From: Spirochaetaceae bacterium
GTDB lineage: Bacteria > Spirochaetota > Spirochaetia > Treponematales > Breznakiellaceae
Length of the DNA stretch: 10,197 nt
Direction of reading: 5' to 3'
Assembly: GCA_031278935.1 (NCBI GenBank)
Contig: JAITJK010000046.1
Location: 1-10,197, forward strand
Part shown: positions 1-6,475 of the stretch, piece by piece
How positions within the stretch are numbered: the first letter of the stretch is position 1
Layout: each line of letters starts with the position of its first letter
The notes under the pieces: model-generated
What the model saw: the letters and a program-made list of their open reading frames with translations, nothing else
Databases searched by the model: none
What the model was told of the DNA's origin: nothing
Made by a program: the position numbers and the translations under genes

Positions 1-918
1 GAACCGTATTATTCCCGACTCATACACGGAGAACACCGTGCTCCCCTCACCGTGGCAACTTATATGGGGGAGATCCGTCTTTTTCTGGACTGGCTTGCTG
101 AATCCCAGGAGAACCTTGAAACCCTGGATACCCAGTCGCTGGTTCGGTACTTAGAATGGCGGCGTACCCAAAAGCGCATCGGTTCACGAACCACCGCTAA
201 AATCATCGCGGCCTTACGTTCTTTTTTTCGTTTCCTTATTGATGAGCATCTTAGGACCGACAACCCCGCGGGTATTCTGGAATCTCCCCGCTGGGGGATC
301 CGGTTGCCCCCGGTGTTGAACCAGCAAGCGGTGGAGCGGGTGCTGGGACAGCTTGATACTCGTACCCCCTGGGGCTTGCGAAACCGAGCCCTCTATGAGC
401 TTATCTATTCTGCGGGTTTACGGGTTTCCGAGGCGGTTTCCTTAAATCTCCGGGATATCATGTTTCCGGAAGGGCTTATTATCATCCGGGGCAAGGGAAA
501 CAAGGAACGATTTGCCATCTTTGGGGAGGAAGCGGCGTCTTGGATACACCGCTACCTCAAGGAGGGTCGGCCGCACCTGGTTGGTTCCAAGCAGAGTTCC
601 GCCCTCTTTCTCAGCCGGAATGGTAGACGGCTTTCCCGTAAAGGTATGTGGAAGGCCTATGCTCAGATCACGGCTCCCCTAGGCATGAGTTCCAAGCTCC
701 ATACCTTACGCCATACCTTTGCTACGGACTTGTTGGCCGGAGGAGCGGACCTACGGTCGGTACAGGAGTTATTAGGCCACGCGGATTTGACCACCACCCA
801 AATCTATACTCATGTGGATACATCGCTGCTTAGGGAGCAACATCGGCACTATATGCCCCAGTTATGGGGCCGGGCCGTCGGCAGTGAGCCTGAACCAGGG
901 GAATCAGGTAGACTATGA
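1..918 (+). CDS. xerD: XerC/XerD-type tyrosine recombinase, 5' end cut by window
   Basis: Site-specific tyrosine recombinase of the integrase family; XerC and XerD act as a pair at dif to resolve chromosome dimers. The reading frame is open from base 1, so the gene begins before the window. The GTG at 52 lies inside the normal N-terminal core-binding helices (residues before it read A-P-L-T) and is not the start. Counting from base 1 there are 305 codons, close to the usual 295-305, so only a few residues should be missing. The catalytic set is complete: R141 (AGLRVSE), K165 (GKGNKER), H234 and R237 (HTLRH), H260 (LLGH), and nucleophile Y269 (IYTH). Its stop overlaps the next start by 4 bases (ATGA), implying coupled translation. 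The GLRVSE and GKGNKER segments look more like XerD than XerC, but the choice between the two is an inference. Confidence 0.88.
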   Translation, partial: EPYYSRLIHGEHRAPLTVATYMGEIRLFLDWLAESQENLETLDTQSLVRYLEWRRTQKRIGSRTTAKIIAALRSFFRFLIDEHLRTDNPAGILESPRWGIRLPPVLNQQAVERVLGQLDTRTPWGLRNRALYELIYSAGLRVSEAVSLNLRDIMFPEGLIIIRGKGNKERFAIFGEEAASWIHRYLKEGRPHLVGSKQSSALFLSRNGRRLSRKGMWKAYAQITAPLGMSSKLHTLRHTFATDLLAGGADLRSVQELLGHADLTTTQIYTHVDTSLLREQHRHYMPQLWGRAVGSEPEPGESGRL

Positions 919-1673
919 AAATTAGAAAAGATGTGATCATCGGTATCGCGGTGATTCTGATCATTGGAGGAGGGGCCCTTGGGGGGCATGCATACCGGAA
1001 ATACCGGTTCCGGGATACCCTGGCAAAGCGGATTGCCGAACTCGGGCCCCCGGGTGGAGGACCGCCGACCAGTATCCAGGGACTGCGGGAAGCTATAGCC
1101 TTGTATGAAGCGAAGATCGAACAACACGTAAAAGACGCCGCCCAGACAGGAACCTATTGGAAGATTTTGGCTACTCGCCTACAGGATCGAGGCCTGCATG
1201 GGGAAGCCCTGGACGCTCTGGAACGGGCTATTTACTATACCCCGGCGGATCCCTCCCCGCATTATCTGCGGGGTGTTTCCGCAGGGGTTGTGGCCAAAGC
1301 TTCTTATGGTAGTCCTGAAGTCGGCGGAGGGGATAACCGGCGACTTCGTTACTTTGAACTGGCCGAGGGAGCCTTTTTGCGGGCCATTGAGTTGGACAAT
1401 GAGTATGCTCGGGCCCGGTATGGGCTGGGAATCTTGTATGTATTCGAGCTTGACCGCCCGGAAGACGCCATTCTCCACTTGGAACGGTACTTGGAACTCT
1501 CGAAAAATGAGGTAGATGGTATGTTTGTGTTGGCCCGGGCCTACTATATGACCAACCGTTATGACGGTGCCATAGACCTCTACGACCGAATCCTCCAGAT
1601 CACCAAGGATCCCAAAAAGCGTTCTGACGCGGAACAGAATAAAGCGCAGGTAGTAGGGTTACTCTATGGCTGA
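915..1673 (+). CDS. membrane-anchored TPR-repeat protein
   Basis: A 252-residue protein of unknown specific function. After a short basic start (MKIRK), residues 7-24 form one hydrophobic, glycine-rich segment, which suggests an inner-membrane anchor with the rest outside the cytoplasm. No lipobox cysteine is seen, so it is probably not a lipoprotein. A Pro/Gly linker lies at 45-52. The remainder is helical with tetratricopeptide-like repeats: about 80-113 (ending ALERAIYYTPAD), 150-165 (part of a degenerate repeat), 165-199 (AILHLERYLELSKN) and 200-233 (AIDLYDRILQITKD). TPRs bind protein partners. The start overlaps the upstream recombinase by 4 bases and its end overlaps dprA by 8 bases, so it sits in the middle of the operon. 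Membrane-bound TPR proteins serve in envelope assembly, secretion and division; the sequence does not say which applies here. Confidence 0.85.
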   Translation: MKIRKDVIIGIAVILIIGGGALGGHAYRKYRFRDTLAKRIAELGPPGGGPPTSIQGLREAIALYEAKIEQHVKDAAQTGTYWKILATRLQDRGLHGEALDALERAIYYTPADPSPHYLRGVSAGVVAKASYGSPEVGGGDNRRLRYFELAEGAFLRAIELDNEYARARYGLGILYVFELDRPEDAILHLERYLELSKNEVDGMFVLARAYYMTNRYDGAIDLYDRILQITKDPKKRSDAEQNKAQVVGLLYG

Positions 1674-2640
1674 TCGAGGCTTAGTGGATATTATGATAGG
1701 ACGAATTCCCCGGCTTACGTCCTCTGGACGGGTACGGTTGTGCCTCCACTGTAATGAAGAAGCGGATTTACGGGGACTTTCCAAAAATGCCATAGAAACC
1801 TTGACGGGCCGTTCCTTGTCCCAGCCGTGGGACCTGGATGCGGTGTACGCTCAAGCAGAACAGGATGCGGCGGTGGCCCGTATGCGGGGTATCGGTTATG
1901 TTTCCTATGTGAGTCCCCAGTATCCGCCACTGCTTCGGGAGATCTATGACCCCCCGGCGATCCTGTTTTATCGGGGACGGCTTCCCAATCCTGAAGTGCC
2001 CATCGTGGGTATCGTCGGCACCCGGCGTCCTTCCCCGGCAGCTTTGACCCAGGCCTACGCTATGGCTAAGGCCCTAGGGTATGCGGGGATTCCAGTGGTT
2101 GCAGGCCTTGCCCTGGGTATTGATGAGATGGCCCACCGGGGAAACAGTGATGGTGGCGCCCCCACCATCGCTGTCTTGGGTTCGGGCTTGGACGAGGTCT
2201 ACCCTGCGGGAAACCGGCTCCTAGCCCGGCGTATTGTGGAACTGGGCGGAGTGTTGCTCAGTGAATATCCGCCGGGAACCACCCCGCAGAAATGGCATTT
2301 CCCCGCCCGGAACCGGATCATTTCCGCCCTGGCTCGGGGGACTGTGATTGTGGAAGCCCCCGCATCTTCCGGGGCCCTCATTACCGCGTGCTTTGCTCTG
2401 GAACAGGGCCGGGACCTCTGGGTGGCTTCATCGGGAATCGCCGCGCCCAATGGTGTAGGGACCCGAAAACTCGCCAATGAAGGGGCTAAGGTGATTTCTT
2501 CCGCCGGAGCCATCCTCAAGGAATGGGGTATTACCCCCAAAGAAGCGCCGGGAACTCCGGGAGGGGAACAAGAATTCAGTGTTTCCGCATGGACCACTTC
2601 GCTGGCTCAGACTTTACAGCTTGGATACGAGGACCGGTGA
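1666..2640 (+). CDS. dprA: DprA/Smf DNA-processing protein
   Basis: DprA binds incoming single-stranded DNA in the cytoplasm and loads RecA during transformation; it is also found in bacteria not known to be competent. This 324-residue protein has the family's Rossmann-like core: GIVGTRRPS at 115-123, AGLALGIDEMAH at 146-157, TIAVLGSGLDEVYP at 167-180, LLSEYPPG at 197-204, FPARNRIIS at 212-220, and VIVEAPASSGALIT at 227-240. Upstream, residues 35-105 resemble the usual N-terminal helical region, ending in YPPLLREI and PPAILFYRG. The C-terminus stops about 45 residues after the core, so the winged-helix domain found in many DprA proteins is absent. The segment following the core reads ASSGIAAPNG and lacks the usual P-G pair. 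The ATG overlaps the TPR gene's stop; TAGGG about 7 bases upstream can act as ribosome binding site. Confidence 0.95.
   Translation: MADRGLVDIMIGRIPRLTSSGRVRLCLHCNEEADLRGLSKNAIETLTGRSLSQPWDLDAVYAQAEQDAAVARMRGIGYVSYVSPQYPPLLREIYDPPAILFYRGRLPNPEVPIVGIVGTRRPSPAALTQAYAMAKALGYAGIPVVAGLALGIDEMAHRGNSDGGAPTIAVLGSGLDEVYPAGNRLLARRIVELGGVLLSEYPPGTTPQKWHFPARNRIISALARGTVIVEAPASSGALITACFALEQGRDLWVASSGIAAPNGVGTRKLANEGAKVISSAGAILKEWGITPKEAPGTPGGEQEFSVSAWTTSLAQTLQLGYEDR
2629..2633 (+). promoter_or_regulatory. ribosome binding site fixing the topA start
   Basis: GAGGA lies inside the last codons of dprA, 11 bases before the ATG at 2645. It supports starting topA there rather than at the in-frame GTG at 2579, which would overlap dprA by 62 bases and add 22 residues unlike any topoisomerase. 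Confidence 0.6.
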
Positions 2641-2644
2641 ACCT

Positions 2645-4921
2645 ATGATGACTGTAGAAACCGACAATTCTCCTGTTCTGGGGAGAAAAAAACGCGCCAC
2701 CTCTTTAACCGCTGAGGCTGGTTCTGGGGAGAGCCGGGAAAGTCAAGGGGATAAGCCGGCTAAAGAACGAAATAAAAAGACACAGAAGGGGAAAAAGAAA
2801 AAAAGGATACTCGTGATTGTGGAGTCTCCGGCCAAGGCAAAGACCATTGAAAAGTATTTAGGCGCTTCGTATACGGTAAAAGCTTCCATGGGGCATCTCA
2901 TCGACCTGCCCAAATCTCGGTTAGCCATTGATGTGGCCCATGATTTTGAGCCGGAATACATCACGGTCCGGGGAAGGGCGAAAATTCTCAAGGAACTTCA
3001 AGGGGATGCCAAGAAGTCGGATACCGTGCTCCTGGCCAGTGATAATGACCGTGAGGGGGAGGCCATTGCGTGGCACCTGCGTAAGGCCATCAACGCCAAG
3101 GCTGATAAGGTGTCCATCCAGCGCATCGCCTTCAATGAGATTACCCCGGTGGCCATTAAGGATGCAGTGGCTCATCCCGGCTCCATTGACGAGGCTAAGG
3201 TAAACGCCCAGAAAGCCCGACGGGTTCTGGATAGGCTAGTAGGCTATAACCTTTCTCCCTTGCTGTGGAAGAAGGTGAAGAACGGACTTTCCGCCGGACG
3301 GGTGCAGTCGGTGGCCCTGCGGCTTATTTGTGAGCGAGAAAAGGAGCTTGAGGCCTTTATTCCCGAAGAATACTGGACCCTGGAAGCGGATTTTATGGTG
3401 GGCAGGTCCCGGTTCACCGCCCAGCTCGTAACTTGGCAGGGGAATAAGCCGGTATTAAAAAACGATGCGGAGGTGAAGGCAATCATCGGCGAGATCGCTG
3501 GGGTGGATTGCAAGGTTTCGGATATTCGGGAGATCGACAAGACCGTGCGGCCCAAGCCGCCCTTTACGACTTCTCAACTACAGCAGGTTGCGGCGAACCG
3601 TTTGGGCTTTACCAGCAAAAAAACCATGCAGGTGGCCCAACAGCTCTATGAAGGGGTGAATATCGGCGCTTCCCGGGTGGGGCTTATCACCTATATGCGG
3701 ACCGATTCGGTGCGTATATCCCAAGTTGCCCTGGAGGAGGTTCGCTCGTGGATCCACGAGCAGTATCCAACGGAACTTCCCGATAAGATCGTGGAGTATA
3801 CTTTGGGTAAAAAGGCCCAAGACGCCCATGAAGCCATCCGGCCCACCTATGTACGGTATACCGCCGATGCCATAAAGGAGCATCTTTCCCGGGATCAACT
3901 CCGGCTCTATACCCTTATTTGGGAACGCTTTGTGTCAAGCCAAATGAAGGCCGCGAAAACCCGGACTGTGAGTACCGACATTCAGGCCGGAGCCGGGGTA
4001 TTTCGAGTCTCGGGGACGAAAATCATCGAAAAAGGTTTTTATATGGTGATGAAGCTCCTCCCCTCTAAGGAAGAGCGGGGGTATGGTTATCCTTCCCTCC
4101 AGATAGGCGATCCGGTACTCATGGACACCTTCTACCCAGAACAGCATTTCACCCAGGGACCGACCCGGTATACCGATGCTTCTATGGTGAAGACTCTGGA
4201 AGAAAAAGGGATAGGCAGGCCCTCTACCTATGCCCCTACCATCTCAGTATTGCTGGACCGGTACTACGTAACCCGGCATAATAAGCAGCTGGTTCCCACG
4301 GTTTTGGGTCGGCTTATCTGCGATATGCTGGTGGAATATTTTCCCGAGGTGGTGAACCCCACCTTCACTGCTTCGATGGAAAACAAACTGGACGCGGTGG
4401 AAGAACAGCAGCTACTCTGGTCCGACATGATTAAGGAATTCTATGATCCCTTCAAGGATCGGGTTGAAGAAGTAGGGAAAACCCTAGAATCCTTTAAAGG
4501 CAGCCTGGACGAAGTGACGGATCAAACCTGTGAGACCTGCGGAAGGCCCCTGGTGAAAAAGCTGGGCCGTTACGGGTTCTTCCTGGCCTGTACGGGGTTT
4601 CCTGAATGCCGGCATACCAAATCTCTACCTTTGGCGAAGTGCCCCCACTGCGGCGGCGATATTGTAGCCCGGAAGACCAAGAAGCGGGGCAAGGAGTTCT
4701 ACGGGTGTACCAATTATCCTCAGTGCGACTTTATCAGCCACTTTAAACCGATTAACCAGAACTGTCCCAAGTGCGGGCAATTCATGGTGGAAAAATACGA
4801 CAAGAAAAACGGCTCCCACAAGGCCTGTATCAACCCAGAGTGCGATTATCTTCATTCCAGCGATGATTCACTGGACGAGCTAGTCCAAGCCTCCCTGGAG
4901 GAACCGGATCATGGGGAATAA
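2645..4921 (+). CDS. topA: DNA topoisomerase I (type IA)
   Basis: Relaxes negative supercoils by cutting one strand through a 5'-phosphotyrosine link, with Mg2+. From the ATG at 2645 it is 758 residues. The first 50 or so are polar and lysine-rich (KKTQKGKKKKR), an extension before the toprim domain. Toprim begins at about 55 with VIVESPAKAKTIEKYL (catalytic Glu60) and continues to SDNDREGEAIAWH (D133, D135, E137). The active-site tyrosine is Y350 in ITYMRTDS, with R352 beside it. GIGRPSTYAPTI at about 522-533 is also typical. The C-terminus has three four-cysteine zinc ribbons: C629/632/649/655, C666/669/688/694 and C707/710/728/733. Length and order fit bacterial TopA. It lies 4 bases after dprA and overlaps xerC by 11 bases. 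MM at 2645/2648 leaves a one-codon ambiguity in the start. Confidence 0.97.
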   Translation: MMTVETDNSPVLGRKKRATSLTAEAGSGESRESQGDKPAKERNKKTQKGKKKKRILVIVESPAKAKTIEKYLGASYTVKASMGHLIDLPKSRLAIDVAHDFEPEYITVRGRAKILKELQGDAKKSDTVLLASDNDREGEAIAWHLRKAINAKADKVSIQRIAFNEITPVAIKDAVAHPGSIDEAKVNAQKARRVLDRLVGYNLSPLLWKKVKNGLSAGRVQSVALRLICEREKELEAFIPEEYWTLEADFMVGRSRFTAQLVTWQGNKPVLKNDAEVKAIIGEIAGVDCKVSDIREIDKTVRPKPPFTTSQLQQVAANRLGFTSKKTMQVAQQLYEGVNIGASRVGLITYMRTDSVRISQVALEEVRSWIHEQYPTELPDKIVEYTLGKKAQDAHEAIRPTYVRYTADAIKEHLSRDQLRLYTLIWERFVSSQMKAAKTRTVSTDIQAGAGVFRVSGTKIIEKGFYMVMKLLPSKEERGYGYPSLQIGDPVLMDTFYPEQHFTQGPTRYTDASMVKTLEEKGIGRPSTYAPTISVLLDRYYVTRHNKQLVPTVLGRLICDMLVEYFPEVVNPTFTASMENKLDAVEEQQLLWSDMIKEFYDPFKDRVEEVGKTLESFKGSLDEVTDQTCETCGRPLVKKLGRYGFFLACTGFPECRHTKSLPLAKCPHCGGDIVARKTKKRGKEFYGCTNYPQCDFISHFKPINQNCPKCGQFMVEKYDKKNGSHKACINPECDYLHSSDDSLDELVQASLEEPDHGE
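4897..4902 (+). promoter_or_regulatory. strong ribosome binding site for xerC
   Basis: GGAGGA within the end of topA, 8 bases before the ATG at 4911. It makes that ATG the clear start, although the two genes then overlap by 11 bases. Confidence 0.7.
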
Positions 4922-5831
4922 GCGGGAAAAGCCGCCTCTTCCGCCGATAATAGAACGTTACCTGGTGTATCTCGCTTCGGTGCGGGGGATGGCGGTTCGG
5001 ACTTTGGAGGCATACCGGTTGGATCTAGGGCGCTTTGCCGGGTATTGCCAAAATCGGGGAATCCTGGCCGAAGAGGCGACCCGCCAGGAGGTGCGGTGTT
5101 TCATGGTGGATATAAGTGCGGAGGATAAGGCGGTGGTAACGGTGAACCGGAGCCTAGCCTCGTTGCGGGGTTTTTACCGGTGGCTGGTGCGGTTTGGGTA
5201 CCGCAAGGATAATCCCACGGAGCTTATATCTTCCTTGAAAACCCCGAAAATCTTGCCGGTTTTTCTCTGGGTAGAGGAGATGGCCGCCTTTGCCGCCCTG
5301 CCGGATCAAGCCCAGATTTTGTGGCCGGTGCGGGATAAGGCGTTGCTCTTAACCCTGTATTCCGGGGGGCTTAGGATATCCGAAGCGGCATCCATGAAGA
5401 TGGGCCGCTTGGCTGCGGACTTGAGTGGCGCCCGGATCATTGGGAAGGGGGATAAGGAACGGTACGTGTTTTTTTCCGGTGAAGCGGTGCAGGCCTTAAA
5501 AGCCTATCTGCCCGTCCGGGAGGAAAAGCTGCCCCAGGAAAACCTTAACGACTGGCTCTTCCTCAACCAGAAGGGAGGAGGCTTATCCGTGAGCGGGGTG
5601 CGGTGGATTATCTACCAATATGCCCTGCGCTCAGGATTGCAGAAACGTCTGCATCCTCATGCCTTGCGCCATAGCTTTGCGGCGCATCTGGTAAATGCGG
5701 GTTGTGATGTCCGGGTAGTACAAGCCCTTTTAGGCCATGAGAGTATCGCCACTACCCAGCGGTATACCCATGTGAACATGGAACGCTTAAAAGCCGTCTA
5801 CGCCCAGGCTCATCCCCATGGCCGTAAGTGA
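4911..5831 (+). CDS. xerC: tyrosine recombinase XerC
   Basis: Second Xer-family recombinase of the window, complete at 306 residues. The N-terminal core-binding domain (about 13-110) contains ERYLVYLASVRG, TLEAYRLDL and the NRSLASLRGFYRWL helix. The catalytic domain has R155 (GGLRISE), K179 (GKGDKER), H250 and R253 (HALRH), H276 (LLGH) and nucleophile Y285 (RYTH), so it should be active. The position directly upstream of hslVU matches codV, the XerC of B. subtilis, hence the name. Assignment as XerC rather than XerD rests on that position. With the paralogue at 1-918 it could form the XerCD pair that acts with FtsK at dif in dimer resolution. Its first 11 bases overlap the end of topA, so expression is probably coupled. 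Its stop (TGA 5829-5831) is followed at once by two inverted repeats. Confidence 0.92.
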   Translation: MGNKREKPPLPPIIERYLVYLASVRGMAVRTLEAYRLDLGRFAGYCQNRGILAEEATRQEVRCFMVDISAEDKAVVTVNRSLASLRGFYRWLVRFGYRKDNPTELISSLKTPKILPVFLWVEEMAAFAALPDQAQILWPVRDKALLLTLYSGGLRISEAASMKMGRLAADLSGARIIGKGDKERYVFFSGEAVQALKAYLPVREEKLPQENLNDWLFLNQKGGGLSVSGVRWIIYQYALRSGLQKRLHPHALRHSFAAHLVNAGCDVRVVQALLGHESIATTQRYTHVNMERLKAVYAQAHPHGRK

Positions 5832-5834
5832 TCT

Positions 5835-5848
5835 GGGGACGCGTCCCC
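5835..5848. repeat. 14-base perfect palindrome after xerC
   Basis: GGGGACGCGTCCCC equals its own reverse complement. In RNA it would fold as a 5-bp GGGGA/TCCCC stem with a CGCG loop. It begins 3 bases after the xerC stop. No T-run follows, so it is not a standard intrinsic terminator. It could be an operator, a processing or stability hairpin, or chance. Confidence 0.6.
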
Positions 5849-5859
5849 CGCGCTGGAAG

Positions 5860-5881
5860 GTCCGGTGGGCGATAACCGGAC
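5860..5881 (+). repeat. 7-bp stem-loop upstream of hslV
   Basis: GTCCGGT (5860-5866) and ACCGGAC (5875-5881) are exact inverted repeats around an 8-base loop (GGGCGATA). No T-tract follows. Together with the palindrome just upstream it makes two tandem hairpins between xerC and hslV, ending 21 bases before the hslV ribosome binding site. A role in separating protease from recombinase expression is inference. Confidence 0.6.
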
Positions 5882-5902
5882 ACGATAAAGATACTATGAG
5901 GG

Positions 5903-5908
5903 AAGGAA
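5903..5908 (+). promoter_or_regulatory. ribosome binding site deciding the hslV start
   Basis: AAGGAA lies 5 bases before the ATG at 5914. It favours that start over the in-frame ATGs at 5818 (inside xerC and upstream of the hairpins) and 5896. Confidence 0.6.
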
Positions 5909-5913
5909 CGATA

Positions 5914-6462
5914 ATGAAAGAAGATACGCATAAGATTCGAAGCACCACCGTACTGGTGGTACGTAGAGACGGCAAGGTTGCTATGGCCGGGGATGGACAG
6001 ATAACCATGGGTGAAACGGTGATGAAAAACAACGCCCGTAAGGTGCGGCGGCTCATGGAGGGCAAAGTCCTGTGCGGATTCGCCGGGGCCACCGCCGATG
6101 CCTTCACCCTTTTCGACCGTTTCGAGACGAAGCTCAAGGAGTATTCCGGGGATCTGGCTCGGGCCGCAGTAGAACTGGCCAAGGATTGGCGTACTGACAG
6201 GTCCCTTAGGCGGCTTGAAGCCTTGCTTTTGGTGGCGGACATTCACAAAACCTTGCTCATATCAGGTACCGGAGATGTGATTGAGCCTGCGGAAGACGCC
6301 CTGGCCATAGGGTCGGGAGGTAACTATGCCTATGCCGCAGCTTTGGCCTACTTGGAAGGCAGTTCCTTTTCCGCGCGAGAAATCGCTGAAAAGAGTCTTG
6401 CCATAGCGGGAACAATCTGTATCTATACGAATGGACACACGACCCTGGAGGAGTTAGCGTAA
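5914..6462 (+). CDS. hslV: ATP-dependent protease peptidase subunit HslV (ClpQ)
   Basis: Threonine peptidase, a proteasome beta-subunit relative that forms two stacked hexamers capped by HslU in the cytoplasm and degrades unfolded or regulatory proteins. The product is 182 residues. The mature enzyme should begin at T11 of TTVLVVRR. Counting from there, D17 (AGDGQ) and K33 (NARKVRRL) fall exactly at the catalytic positions of the family, and GSGGNYA (133-139) is also conserved. The ten residues before T11 (MKEDTHKIRS) would be a propeptide removed by self-cleavage. E. coli HslV instead has only the initiator Met. No start codon lies nearer to T11, so some propeptide is unavoidable. The nucleophile is threonine, unlike the serine reported for B. 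subtilis ClpQ. hslU follows after 13 bases. Confidence 0.96.
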   Translation: MKEDTHKIRSTTVLVVRRDGKVAMAGDGQITMGETVMKNNARKVRRLMEGKVLCGFAGATADAFTLFDRFETKLKEYSGDLARAAVELAKDWRTDRSLRRLEALLLVADIHKTLLISGTGDVIEPAEDALAIGSGGNYAYAAALAYLEGSSFSAREIAEKSLAIAGTICIYTNGHTTLEELA

Positions 6463-6475
6463 TGAGGAGAAATAT

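Noticed and set aside
52..54. GTG at 52 as the start of the first recombinase gene
   Set aside because: The frame is open to base 1, and the residues before it fit the N-terminal helix of Xer proteins, so the true start lies outside the window.
2579..2644. GTG 2579 as the topA start
   Set aside because: It would overlap dprA by 62 bases and add residues with no topoisomerase likeness; ATG 2645 has a ribosome binding site and follows dprA by 4 bases.
4943..4950. Perfect GCCGATAA sigma-28 -10 sequence inside xerC
   Set aside because: No TAAA-type -35 at the right distance; it is coding sequence for part of the XerC N-terminus.
1..5831. Integron or mobile island because of two tyrosine recombinases
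   Set aside because: No attachment-site repeats, cassette array, transposase or cargo; neighbours are core genes and the order is conserved across phyla.
5818..5913. ATG 5818 or 5896 as the hslV start
   Set aside because: 5818 lies inside xerC and would translate through both inverted repeats, giving a 42-residue propeptide; 5896 has no good ribosome binding site. AAGGAA points to 5914.
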